Below, piece after piece: positions 23,745 to 31,388 of a stretch of DNA of 33,298 bases. Made by a program: the position numbers and the translations under genes. This stretch comes from Candidatus Halarchaeoplasma halalkaliphilum (lineage in GTDB: Archaea; Thermoplasmatota; Thermoplasmata; Halarchaeoplasmatales; Halarchaeoplasmataceae). Below the pieces are notes generated by a model. The model searched no databases. It worked only from the letters and a program-made list of their open reading frames with translations, and was not told the DNA's origin. The stretch is taken from NCBI GenBank assembly GCA_007133925.1, contig SLLU01000153.1, forward strand, positions 1 through 33,298. Direction: 5' to 3'. Numbering within the stretch: the first letter of the stretch is position 1; each line of letters starts with the position of its first letter.

Positions 23745-24734
23745 TATCTCCATAGAACCCCGGAAGTAGGTTGATTGGATATTTTTTTCTGTTTCCCACT
23801 CAGACTTGCAACTGCATCGAGGGATCTCATCCGGTATCTCGCCAGTGGTTCCGTACAGGGTTATGATCTTTAGCACATCCTTATCACAATCACCGCAGTT
23901 ATGTGCACCCCTGAAACTGCCCAATCCCGCCCGCGATATCACTGGCCTTTGATCTGTTCGCTCCAAGACGTCCAGGAGGGACCACAGCCACGGCGGGCGG
24001 TACAGCTTTCTTTTCCACAGCAGTTCCAGGGGGCTGAACTTCTGGACGTTAACCGGGTTTACTGAGATGGTGTTTTTGGGATGGGATACCGCTTCCATGG
24101 AATTAAGAAGGTCGTCCATGGCTTCTATTTCCGTCAGGAACGGGGGTTTCAGGAGCAGGTACGTTCTGGATCGGGCACCTGCCAGGAATATCTTTTCCCG
24201 TGCAGTGAGGTAATCTTGGTAGGTGAATCCTTTGTTCACGCAGTGTTTCAAGACAAAATCGCTGGAGGATTCCAAACCAATGGCCACCTCCAGTTCGTTC
24301 ACCTCACTACACATGGACTTCATCTTTTGATCGGTCACGTACTCCGGCCGGGTCTCCACTACGGTTAGCCGGGAGTCGAAGGAGGACAATATAAGGGATG
24401 CGAGTTCCGACGATATCTCACCTTCATCGGCGAAACTTCCTGAAGTGTATATCTTCACTATCTCCTCTCCCTTGTATCTTTCCAGGGCTTCGTTTAGCTG
24501 GGACCTGAGGTTATCCTCGGTGATCCCGGGATTGGTTGCGGTGTGGTAGCCGCACATGGTGCATCCCGAACGGTAGCTCCAGGAACAGCCTCTGGTCCGG
24601 AATATAATGGCGAAGCTGTTCACTACCTCTCCATCCAGCATCTCCTCCTCACGCCAGGTGGTCACCAGGTCAGTCCTGTCACTTCTTTTGTCCCTGAAAC
24701 GCTTCGGGAATTCGGGGTCCATGGGTACACCCAT
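23715..24734 (-). CDS. raSEA: Archaeosine biosynthesis radical SAM protein RaSEA
   Basis: This 339-residue radical SAM enzyme carries the unusual cluster motif RGCSWSYRSGCTMCGYH (C50, C58, C61; C-x7-C-x2-C instead of C-x3-C-x2-C), typical of the TIGR01210/RaSEA family. In Thermococcus RaSEA works with ArcS: ArcS attaches lysine to preQ0 at tRNA position 15, and RaSEA splits the lysine adduct to give archaeosine. Further cysteines near the C-terminus (NCGDCDKD, RCSCKSEW) are likely to bind metal. It starts 12 bp after the redox operon's last stop codon and may be co-transcribed with it. No ArcS or TGT gene lies in the window. An alternative start is the Met at codon 5. Confidence 0.85.
   Translation of the reverse strand: MGVPMDPEFPKRFRDKRSDRTDLVTTWREEEMLDGEVVNSFAIIFRTRGCSWSYRSGCTMCGYHTATNPGITEDNLRSQLNEALERYKGEEIVKIYTSGSFADEGEISSELASLILSSFDSRLTVVETRPEYVTDQKMKSMCSEVNELEVAIGLESSSDFVLKHCVNKGFTYQDYLTAREKIFLAGARSRTYLLLKPPFLTEIEAMDDLLNSMEAVSHPKNTISVNPVNVQKFSPLELLWKRKLYRPPWLWSLLDVLERTDQRPVISRAGLGSFRGAHNCGDCDKDVLKIITLYGTTGEIPDEIPRCSCKSEWETEKNIQSTYFRGSMEILGDRYAGYV
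23782..23788 (+). terminator. T7 tract, candidate terminator of the rpo-nusA operon
   Basis: Seven T residues lie 38 bp downstream of the nusA stop on its coding strand, inside the coding sequence of the opposing RaSEA gene. Confidence 0.4.
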
Positions 24735-24746
24735 GCAGCAGGGATA

Positions 24747-27596
24747 TTATACTTTACCGATACCCTCTATGATACGCGTGTTGGGCGGTAGTTCTGAGCT
24801 CAACACAGGTACCAATTTCAGTTCCTCGCCGAACATGTTCCTCACCGTACCTTCCTTCTGCAGCCAGGAACGGATGGGTATCACCACATGGGCCTTAGGT
24901 GAGAGGTCACGTTGATCCGATACCATCTGTATGATGTACTCAGCCTTTACATCCAGAGGCACCTGGGTATCATAGACCAGGAGTACCTGGAATTCCTTGT
25001 CAGGTAGTGGTTCAACACCAAATCGGTCCAGATCGTTCACCCCGGCATGTGCAACGGCAGCGGACGGGTGTTGAGTTCCGGGAAGTACCACCGCAGGTAT
25101 GTTATCCCCGCTAGTCCGTTTTACCCGGGGGACGATATCTTTCAACACGGGACAGAGGTCGAAAACACCTTCCTCAACGTACACTTCCTCGGCATGGGTG
25201 ATATCCTCTCTCGATGTGGTCGGTGTTCCAGCCACCTCTGCGTAGAGCTTCCCTCCGAGGGTTTCCGCAAGGTGTTTCAAGGCCTCCACCTCCTGGTCGG
25301 TGGTTTTTGGTGATGCGAACACGTCCAAAACCTTTCCGTCCAGTGGTTTGATCTCTCCCCGTGGAGATATCACCGGGACGGGTATGGTTCGGAATTTCCC
25401 TATGTCGCACAGATGGCCTTCAACCGGAGATAGCCTCACATCACCACCGTTTTCCAGTACCGATACAGGGCATCCCAGACTGCAACCAGGGCAGTGGGAC
25501 CGGCCGATCTCCGTCATCTCAAAGGGACCTGGTTTGACCATGGACTGTATCTCCTCCAGAGCTCCTGTGGGACAGGCATCGGCTAGAGAGCCTACCAGAG
25601 CGCTGTCAGTTGTTCCAAGGGGATCTCCGAAGGCGGGTTCCACTATGGTCCGGAATCCCCGGTGTACGAAGTTCACTACCCCCTCGCCGTGCTCCTCGGT
25701 GGTCCTCACGCAGGACCCGCATAGGACACACTTGTTGGGGTCACGAAGTACGTGGGGATGGGATTCGTCCAGGGGATACTCGTATTTGAACCCTGCATAG
25801 GCATCCTGGGAAGCGCCGTAAAATGTGGCATATTCCTTGAGCTTGCACTGGAACCTGTCGAGACAGCCGCATTCAAGGCAGCGTTCGGCCTCCTTGACGG
25901 CTATATCGTGTTCAAAGCCCATCTCTATGGCGTGGAAATCCCGAACACGTTCTTGAGAGGGCCTCAAAGGCATCCGGGATCTGGGTATCCTGTCCCAGTC
26001 CGCGAAATCCTCTTCACTTTTATCGTCTATGTGTATGTAGCCGAAGGGAAGTTTGTAATCGTCGGCCGGGGAGTATGCACCCAGTTCCCCTCTCAGATAA
26101 TAGTCCACGGCGAAAGCTGCCTCCCGGGCATGTCCGGTGCATTCGACTATGGAGCAGGGACCCAGGGTCACATCTCCGGCGGAGAACACACCGTCAAGGT
26201 TGGTTGCGAACTTGTTATTCACTGCCAGGGTATACTTTGCCACATCCAATCCCTCTTTTTTCAGGGTGTCCAGGTCCGGGGATTGTCCTATGGCCAATAT
26301 CACGCTGTCCGCCTGGAAGTCTTCTGTCTTGCCCTCCATCTTCACCGGACGTGCCCTTCCTGAAGCATCGGGTTCTCCCAGCTCCATTAAGGCACAGGTC
26401 ACCTTGTTGACTCCTTTTTCATGGCATCCGCATATCTTCTCGGGGTTGGTGAGGAACTCTATCCTGACCCCTTCTTCCAGGGCCTCTTCCAACTCCTCCT
26501 TGGAAGCCGGTGCCTGTTCGGCGGTCCTTCTGTAAACTATGGTGACCTCCTTTCCCAAACGCCGTGCTGTGCGGGCCACGTCCATGGCGGTGTTTCCTCC
26601 CCCCACCACTATGACACTTTCACCAAGGTCCACTTCCTCACCGGATGCATGGGCGATGAGAAAATCGATGCCTCCGTAAACCCTTGGCAGGTCGTTCCCC
26701 TCCAAGGCAACTATCCAGCTCTCCCATGCACCTGTGGCCACGAAGATCGCATCGTGGGCCTCTCTCAGATCATCAAGGTGGATATCCGTTCCCAGTTTCA
26801 CACCGGTTTCAGCTTCCACACCCAGGTCCAGTATCCACCCGATCTCCTTATCCAGGAGGTCCTTGGGGAGGCGGTAATTTGGGATACCGTATCTCATCAT
26901 ACCGCCGAGTTCGGGCATCATGTCATATATCTTTACCTTGTGACCTTTTAACCGGAGGAAGTAGGCGGCAGTTAGCCCCGCGGGACCACCACCGATTATA
27001 CCAACGCTCTTTCCCGTTTCCGAAGGTATGCCGGGTATCCACGGACTCTCTATGTCCACCTCTGCGGCGTACTGCTTCTCCTGGCGGATGGATATGGGAT
27101 CCTCCACCAACGTTCTCCTGCATTCTTCCTCACAGGGGGCGAAACATGCTCTCCCCAGGGATATGGCCAGGGGCGATTTCTCTTTGATCAGCTTAACGGC
27201 TTCACCCGGTAGACCTCTAGCGATGTAAGCCAGATATCCCTGTATGTCCAAACTCGCGGGGCATTCCCTTGTACAGGGCGCCGCGCAATCGCCGGTATGC
27301 TCCGACAGCAGTAATTCGATGGATGCCCGTCTGCCAGCCATTATCTCCGGGGTCTCCGTGCGGATCTCCATCCCGTCGGCGGCAGGGGTATCGCAGGATG
27401 TGGTGATCATGGTACCCCTGGGACCGGAGACCTCCACCAGACATACTCTGCACCCTCCGAAGGGTTCTGGCAGATGCTCTATCTCGCATAGGGTCGGTAT
27501 GAATATTCCATTATCCCGGCAAACGTCCAGCACCGAACTACCCGGCGCACACCGGTATTCCTTTCCGTCTATCTTCATGGTTATTTCCTGTGACAT
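24747..27596 (-). CDS. NuoG-like/GltD-like fusion oxidoreductase, putative StnC-type subunit of an electron-bifurcating NAD(P)H:ferredoxin complex
   Basis: This 949-residue protein has the following parts in order. A 2Fe-2S ferredoxin domain (C37, C49, C52, C68). A His-Cys iron-sulfur segment (H100, C104, C108, C112) running into the GltD-type cysteine region (C151, C155, C159). An FAD/NAD(P) oxidoreductase domain like glutamate synthase small subunit and NfnB (VGIIGGGPAGLTAAY near 198; VIVVGGGNTAMDVARTARRLG near 325; FSAGD near 475). Ferredoxin-like cysteines (ERCLECGC near 570, NKCVLCGSC near 620). A molybdopterin-oxidoreductase 4Fe-4S domain (HCPGCSLGCP near 698, GHLC). A short remnant of the NuoG C-terminal region (WLQKEGTVRN). 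It follows NuoF directly (TAG-ATG adjacent, SD ggaggtgg). The layout matches my memory of the Sporomusa-type Nfn (StnABC) large subunit. NADP specificity is inference. Confidence 0.85.
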   Translation of the reverse strand: MSQEITMKIDGKEYRCAPGSSVLDVCRDNGIFIPTLCEIEHLPEPFGGCRVCLVEVSGPRGTMITTSCDTPAADGMEIRTETPEIMAGRRASIELLLSEHTGDCAAPCTRECPASLDIQGYLAYIARGLPGEAVKLIKEKSPLAISLGRACFAPCEEECRRTLVEDPISIRQEKQYAAEVDIESPWIPGIPSETGKSVGIIGGGPAGLTAAYFLRLKGHKVKIYDMMPELGGMMRYGIPNYRLPKDLLDKEIGWILDLGVEAETGVKLGTDIHLDDLREAHDAIFVATGAWESWIVALEGNDLPRVYGGIDFLIAHASGEEVDLGESVIVVGGGNTAMDVARTARRLGKEVTIVYRRTAEQAPASKEELEEALEEGVRIEFLTNPEKICGCHEKGVNKVTCALMELGEPDASGRARPVKMEGKTEDFQADSVILAIGQSPDLDTLKKEGLDVAKYTLAVNNKFATNLDGVFSAGDVTLGPCSIVECTGHAREAAFAVDYYLRGELGAYSPADDYKLPFGYIHIDDKSEEDFADWDRIPRSRMPLRPSQERVRDFHAIEMGFEHDIAVKEAERCLECGCLDRFQCKLKEYATFYGASQDAYAGFKYEYPLDESHPHVLRDPNKCVLCGSCVRTTEEHGEGVVNFVHRGFRTIVEPAFGDPLGTTDSALVGSLADACPTGALEEIQSMVKPGPFEMTEIGRSHCPGCSLGCPVSVLENGGDVRLSPVEGHLCDIGKFRTIPVPVISPRGEIKPLDGKVLDVFASPKTTDQEVEALKHLAETLGGKLYAEVAGTPTTSREDITHAEEVYVEEGVFDLCPVLKDIVPRVKRTSGDNIPAVVLPGTQHPSAAVAHAGVNDLDRFGVEPLPDKEFQVLLVYDTQVPLDVKAEYIIQMVSDQRDLSPKAHVVIPIRSWLQKEGTVRNMFGEELKLVPVLSSELPPNTRIIEGIGKV

Positions 27597-29354
27597 CTAT
27601 TCCACCTCCACGGCATTTACAGGGCATACGTCCTGGCATGCTCCGCACTTTATGCACTGCTCTTGGTCTATCACGTGAACGCTCTTGGGTTCTCCTTTTA
27701 TAGCACTGGTTGGACACTCCCGGGCGCATCTGGTGCAGCCTACACAGGAGTCGGTGATAGAGAAAGTTATCAATTCCCGACACACACCGGCCGGGCAGGT
27801 CTGTTCCTCTATGTGGGAAACGTACTCGTGGTCGAAGTACCTCAGGGTGGTGAGTACGGGGTTCGGAGCGGTCTGCCCCAGGCCGCACAGGGAGTAGGCC
27901 TTTATGTGTGATGCCAGCTCCTTGAGCATGTCTATGTCCTCTTTGGAGCCTTTACCCTGGGTGAACCGGTCCAGTATCTCCAGCATGCGTTTCGTACCCA
28001 CCCGGCAGAAGGTACACTTGCCGCAGGACTCCTGCTGTGTGAAATCCAGGAAGTACCGGGCCACGTTGACCATGCAGTCCCCCACGTCCATGACTATCAT
28101 CCCTCCGGAGCCCATTATGGCCCCTGCTTCCGTGAGGGTCTCGTAATCCACGGGGGTATCCAGGTATTCCGCAGGGAGACAGCCCCCGGAAGGACCTCCC
28201 AGCTGCACCGCTTTGAACTCAACGTCCCCGTCTATCCCGCCTCCTATACCGTATATGATCTCCCTCAACGGCGTCCCGATGGGGACCTCCACCAAACCGC
28301 CTCTCTTTATCTTACCCGCCAAGGCGAACACCTTGGTACCACCACTCTTCTCGGAGCCCACCGAGGCGTACTCCTGGGCACCGTTCCTGATTATCCAGGG
28401 TATGTTGGCCCAGGTTTCAACGTTGTTTATGTTGGTCGGTTTACCGAAAAGTCCCTTCTGAGCCGGGAAGGGGGGTCTGGGTCTGGGCATTCCCCTTTCA
28501 CCCTCTATGGAATGCATCAGGGCTGTTTCCTCACCGCACACGAAGGCGCCGGCTCCTTCCTTTACATGTATATGGAATGAAAAGTCAGTTCCGCATATGT
28601 TATCACCCAGGAACCCTTTATCCATGGCCTGCTCTATACCTATATCCAGACGCTTCAACGCCAGTGGATACTCCGCCCTACAATATATGTACGCCTCGTC
28701 GGCGCCTATTGCATAGGCACCCAGTATCATGCCTTCCAGCACCGCATGGGGATCTCCCTCGAGTATGGAGCGATCCATGAAGGCTCCGGGATCTCCCTCG
28801 TCGGCGTTGCATATCACGTATTTCTTGTCTCCGGGTGCATCGGCGGCGAACTGCCATTTAAGACCCGTTGGGAAGCCGGCACCGCCCCTTCCCCTTAACT
28901 TACTTGCCTTGATCTCCTCTATTACATCCCCTGGAGACATCTCCGTGAGAGCTTTCTTCAACGCCTCGTACCCACCCTGGGCCATGTACTCGTCTATGCT
29001 CTCCGGGTCGATGACACCGCTGTTTTGCAGCACTATCTTTTTCTGACCGTGGAAGTAATCGTAGCTTCTTTCTGGCGAACTGATGAGTTTATCCTGGTAG
29101 GGCACGTTCTTCAAAAGATGAGAGGAGATTATCTTCTCAACGTCTTCTTCCTCGAGATCGGCGTATACGAAGGCCCCACGATCGTCGTGGATCTCCATGA
29201 GAGGTTCGCGATGACACATGCCCACGCATCCCACCCTGCGGACCTCTATGTCCAGATCGTGTTCCTTTAGTCCGGTCCTGAGTGCCCCCTCCACCGCATC
29301 GGCCCCGGCAGCTATGCCGCATGAGGCGTAACCCAGTAGTATCTTGGTGCTCAT
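27597..29354 (-). CDS. nuoF: NuoF/HydB-like NADH-binding flavoprotein subunit
   Basis: This 585-residue protein has the extended HydB/HndC form rather than the short complex I form. The N-terminal thioredoxin-like 2Fe-2S domain has C12, C43 and C47. The FMN/NADH core shows LRGRGGAGFPTGLKW (153-167) and YVICNADEGDPGAF (179-192). The 4Fe-4S site has ESCGKCTFC with a later cysteine in SLCGLGQ. The C-terminal double 4Fe-4S ferredoxin has CVGCTRCARECP and CIKCGACQDVCP. It oxidises or reduces NADH at FMN and passes electrons through the iron-sulfur chain. The start overlaps the NuoE stop by 4 nt (ATGA) and the next gene begins immediately after its stop, so a single three-gene operon is clear. Confidence 0.93.
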   Translation of the reverse strand: MSTKILLGYASCGIAAGADAVEGALRTGLKEHDLDIEVRRVGCVGMCHREPLMEIHDDRGAFVYADLEEEDVEKIISSHLLKNVPYQDKLISSPERSYDYFHGQKKIVLQNSGVIDPESIDEYMAQGGYEALKKALTEMSPGDVIEEIKASKLRGRGGAGFPTGLKWQFAADAPGDKKYVICNADEGDPGAFMDRSILEGDPHAVLEGMILGAYAIGADEAYIYCRAEYPLALKRLDIGIEQAMDKGFLGDNICGTDFSFHIHVKEGAGAFVCGEETALMHSIEGERGMPRPRPPFPAQKGLFGKPTNINNVETWANIPWIIRNGAQEYASVGSEKSGGTKVFALAGKIKRGGLVEVPIGTPLREIIYGIGGGIDGDVEFKAVQLGGPSGGCLPAEYLDTPVDYETLTEAGAIMGSGGMIVMDVGDCMVNVARYFLDFTQQESCGKCTFCRVGTKRMLEILDRFTQGKGSKEDIDMLKELASHIKAYSLCGLGQTAPNPVLTTLRYFDHEYVSHIEEQTCPAGVCRELITFSITDSCVGCTRCARECPTSAIKGEPKSVHVIDQEQCIKCGACQDVCPVNAVEVE

Positions 29355-29827
29355 TGACCGTCACCCCTGTATCCGGATATGACCTTTTTCAGCTTATCTC
29401 TGTCCAGGTTACCGTGGACAGTTTCGTCCACCATGATCACCGGTGCCAGGCTGCAGCACCCCAGACAGGCCACCCGTTCCAGGGAGAATGTACCACATGG
29501 GGTAGTATCTCCGCTTTTGATACCCAGTTCGTTCTCCAATATCTCGTTGATCTTGTCCGCTCCCCTCACGTGACAGGCGGTCCCGTGGCACACCTTTACC
29601 AGGTGCTCACCCAAGGGTTCCAGCCTGAACTGTGCATAGAACGTGGTAACACCGTATATCTTGCTCAGTGGCATGTTTAGATACAAGGATATCTCCTCCA
29701 TGACCTCCCTGGGGAGGTACCCGAAGCGCTTCTGGCACGCCTGAAGGATGGGTATTAGAGAACTATCCTTGGGTTCGTACCTTTCGATCACACTCAACGT
29801 TTCCTTTTTTGCCTCTGATGGGTCCAT
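29351..29827 (-). CDS. nuoE: NuoE/HydC-like 2Fe-2S thioredoxin-fold subunit
   Basis: This protein has 158 residues from the start chosen here. All four 2Fe-2S ligands are present: C80 and C85 (CHGTACHVRGA) and C121 and C125 (CLGCCSLAP). The helical N-terminal part (LIPILQACQKRFGYLP) is typical of the family. The subunit carries electrons to or from the NuoF flavin. The frame stays open upstream to an ATG at 29887, but the SD gaggtg (29834-29839) lies 6 nt before the ATG at 29827, and the extra residues (MHKSFNPPYNPSS) overlap the probable TATA element, so the shorter start is preferred. It is the first gene of the operon, which has no [FeFe]-hydrogenase catalytic subunit in this window. Confidence 0.92.
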   Translation of the reverse strand: MDPSEAKKETLSVIERYEPKDSSLIPILQACQKRFGYLPREVMEEISLYLNMPLSKIYGVTTFYAQFRLEPLGEHLVKVCHGTACHVRGADKINEILENELGIKSGDTTPCGTFSLERVACLGCCSLAPVIMVDETVHGNLDRDKLKKVISGYRGDGQ

Positions 29828-29870
29828 CATGTACACCTCGTAATATGCAGATGACGGATTATACGGGGGA

Positions 29871-29885
29871 TTAAAAGATTTATGC
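29871..29885 (-). promoter_or_regulatory. TATA box for the nuoE-nuoF operon
   Basis: The minus strand reads gcataaatcttttaa, about 50 bp upstream of the chosen ATG at 29827. This predicts a leader of about 25 nt carrying the SD gaggtg at 29834-29839. Confidence 0.5.
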
Positions 29886-29940
29886 ATATCTAGGTTTACT
29901 AAAATGGAACACGTTCCTCTTGATGGTAACCCACTTTGCC

Positions 29941-29953
29941 GATATTTTTTTAT
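29941..29953 (+). promoter_or_regulatory. TATA element for the OB-fold gene
   Basis: The element gatattttttta is centred about 28 bp before the ATG at 29977, consistent with a leaderless mRNA and with rejecting the upstream ATGs at 29920 and 29923. It forms a divergent promoter region with the nuoE promoter. Confidence 0.45.
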
Positions 29954-29976
29954 GGTATCCCTTGGGTCATGGGGAC

Positions 29977-30441
29977 ATGGAAAACGTGGACGGGTACTAC
30001 GAACTGGTGGTGGATATATACAGTTGGGACGAATTCTTGGAAAGGATAGAGGAGATAGACCATGAGACCGACGGGCTTTTTGAAAAACCCACTATCGCCC
30101 ACATGATCGTCGCTGAGCACGGTAGAAATACTTCTTCCGTGTCGAAGATAGGGGAACTCAAGGCGGGGCAGGAAGCCACTATCACAGGGAAGATCGTCGA
30201 TCTGGGTTCCCTCAAAACATTCAGTTCGAAGCGCGGGGATGGTAAGGTTAGGAACGTGCGAATAGATGACGGGACGGGTTCCGTGAAGATCGTTCTCTGG
30301 AACGAGGAAACGGATCTGGTTGATGACATGATCCTAGGGCAGACACTGAGGGTCATAAACGGCTATGTGCAGGACCGTGGTTACGGTATGCAGGTGAGCA
30401 AGGGAAAATGGGGGGAAGTGGCCTTGGAGCCGAAGGATTAA
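29977..30441 (+). CDS. OB-fold single-stranded-DNA-binding protein, RPA/SSB-like
   Basis: This protein has 154 residues from the start chosen here. A short helical N-terminal part (WDEFLERIEEI ... IAHMIVAEHGR) precedes one OB fold (about residues 54-150) with the archaeal RPA/SSB pattern: ATITGKIVDLGSLKTFSSKRG, VRIDDGTGSVKIVLW and GYGMQVSKGKWGEV. Such proteins bind single-stranded DNA in replication and repair. The open frame extends 19 residues upstream, but those residues (ADIFLWYPLGHGD) look non-conserved and the TATA element fits the inner ATG. It is followed on the same strand by a zinc-ribbon protein and a GINS subunit, which supports a replication role. Other OB-fold roles, such as tRNA or RNA binding, are not excluded. 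Confidence 0.8.
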   Translation: MENVDGYYELVVDIYSWDEFLERIEEIDHETDGLFEKPTIAHMIVAEHGRNTSSVSKIGELKAGQEATITGKIVDLGSLKTFSSKRGDGKVRNVRIDDGTGSVKIVLWNEETDLVDDMILGQTLRVINGYVQDRGYGMQVSKGKWGEVALEPKD

Positions 30442-30444
30442 TAT
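30438..30444 (+). promoter_or_regulatory. TATA element for the zinc-ribbon gene
   Basis: The element ttaatat is centred 26 bp before the ATG at 30467 and overlaps the stop codon of the OB-fold gene. This predicts a leaderless transcript. Confidence 0.45.
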
Positions 30445-30466
30445 CCTCCTAGGGAAATCACCGTAC

Positions 30467-30685
30467 ATGAGCAAAGCTCAGGAAGAATTGGGGTATATCG
30501 AGGTATTGATAGAGTGCCCCTTCTGCGGAGGATACGTTCCCGACGACTTCGAATGCCTTAAGTGTGGTTCCGAGATCCTCAAGGAGACGGAATACGAACA
30601 GATGCTGTTCATCTGTTCCAAATGCAGGGACGAAGTGACGGATGACGCGGAAGAGTGCCCTAACTGTCGAGCGATATTGAAATGA
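30467..30685 (+). CDS. Small double zinc-ribbon protein
   Basis: This 72-residue protein has eight cysteines in four pairs: CPFCGG and CLKCGS form one ribbon, CSKCRD and CPNCRA the second. The two halves are separated by an acidic helix-like stretch (EILKETEYEQMLF). The composition is acidic. Double zinc ribbons of this size commonly mediate protein-protein or protein-nucleic-acid contacts; no enzyme residues are present. It stands between an RPA-like OB protein (25 bp upstream) and a GINS subunit (51 bp downstream), so a replication or repair accessory role is a reasonable inference. The start is supported by a TATA element 26 bp upstream, and no SD is seen. Confidence 0.8.
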   Translation: MSKAQEELGYIEVLIECPFCGGYVPDDFECLKCGSEILKETEYEQMLFICSKCRDEVTDDAEECPNCRAILK

Positions 30686-30705
30686 CCCCGGGGGGTTCCG
30701 AAAAC

Positions 30706-30713
30706 AATATTAT
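30706..30713 (+). promoter_or_regulatory. TATA element for the GINS gene
   Basis: The element aatattat is centred about 27 bp before the ATG at 30737, implying a leaderless transcript. Confidence 0.45.
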
Positions 30714-30736
30714 CCCATGGGACCATAGGCGTTCCG

Positions 30737-31381
30737 ATGGCCCATGATGAATTCCAATTTCAGGATCTTGTCGATGCATTGGAGATGGAAAGGGGTTCCA
30801 AGACAATAACTAAGATAGATAGGGATTTTTTCAAGGAGATGAGGGAGTTCATACTGGAACTCGAGGAGGAGGTGACCAAGAACTCCCAGAACATCAACAC
30901 TTTGGACCGCATAGGCTTAGACCATCTTTTAAAAGCCAAGAAGATGGCTGAGGACCTGTTGAACAGACGGCTTAAGAAGATCGCCCTTGCGGCGGTACAC
31001 CAGGAGATGGGTATAGAAAAGGTGGATACGTCGAACATGACCGAGAGGGAAAATGAATTGTTCCACGACATAAAGGACCTCCTGGATGAGACAAAGGGAG
31101 AATTGAGGGACGGTGGCTACCGTAGGCATAAGCAGGAAGTGGTGCCCGATCCGCCGGCCGCTGTTCAAGAGGAGAAAGAAGAGAAGCCGAAGAAGGCGGT
31201 GAAGGTCACACCTGATGACAAGCTGGAGGAGATACTGGTCCACGTGATCGACGACGTACCTACCTTTGTGGATATGGAGACCACCTACACACTGAAAAAA
31301 GAGGACGTGATCACCCTTAGAGCGGACCTTGCCAAGGTGCTCATATCCCGGGAACTGGCCAGGGAAGTGGTTCTTACCTGA
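30737..31381 (+). CDS. GINS complex subunit, Gins51 (Gins15) type
   Basis: This 214-residue protein has a helical A domain (about residues 1-135, including FFKEMREFILELEEEV and LLKAKKMAEDLLNRRLKKIA), a charged flexible linker (about 135-160, rich in E, K and P) and a small beta-rich B domain at the C-terminus (about 164-214: VHVIDDVPTFVD, YTLKKEDVITL and AKVLISRELA). The A-then-B order and the DVPxFVD/LxKEDVxTL pattern are those of archaeal Gins51. With Gins23 it forms the GINS tetramer, which joins MCM and GAN/Cdc45 in the replicative helicase; many Thermoplasmatota have only the Gins51 type as a homotetramer. The gene ends 7 bp from the convergent surface-protein gene. Confidence 0.8.
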   Translation: MAHDEFQFQDLVDALEMERGSKTITKIDRDFFKEMREFILELEEEVTKNSQNINTLDRIGLDHLLKAKKMAEDLLNRRLKKIALAAVHQEMGIEKVDTSNMTERENELFHDIKDLLDETKGELRDGGYRRHKQEVVPDPPAAVQEEKEEKPKKAVKVTPDDKLEEILVHVIDDVPTFVDMETTYTLKKEDVITLRADLAKVLISRELAREVVLT

Positions 31382-31388
31382 AAGGACC

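Noticed and set aside
24747..27596. Third redox subunit considered as a formate dehydrogenase or [FeFe]-hydrogenase catalytic subunit
   Set aside because: No H-cluster motifs are present and the molybdopterin part is reduced to the iron-sulfur domain and a short remnant without room for the cofactor site.
29828..29887. Longer nuoE start at 29887 (20 extra residues)
   Set aside because: The SD gaggtg at 29834-29839 fits the ATG at 29827, and the extra codons overlap the probable TATA element; the extra residues look unlike the family N-terminus.
29920..29976. Longer start of the OB-fold gene at 29920
   Set aside because: The TATA element at 29941-29953 lies inside this extension and fits a leaderless start at 29977.
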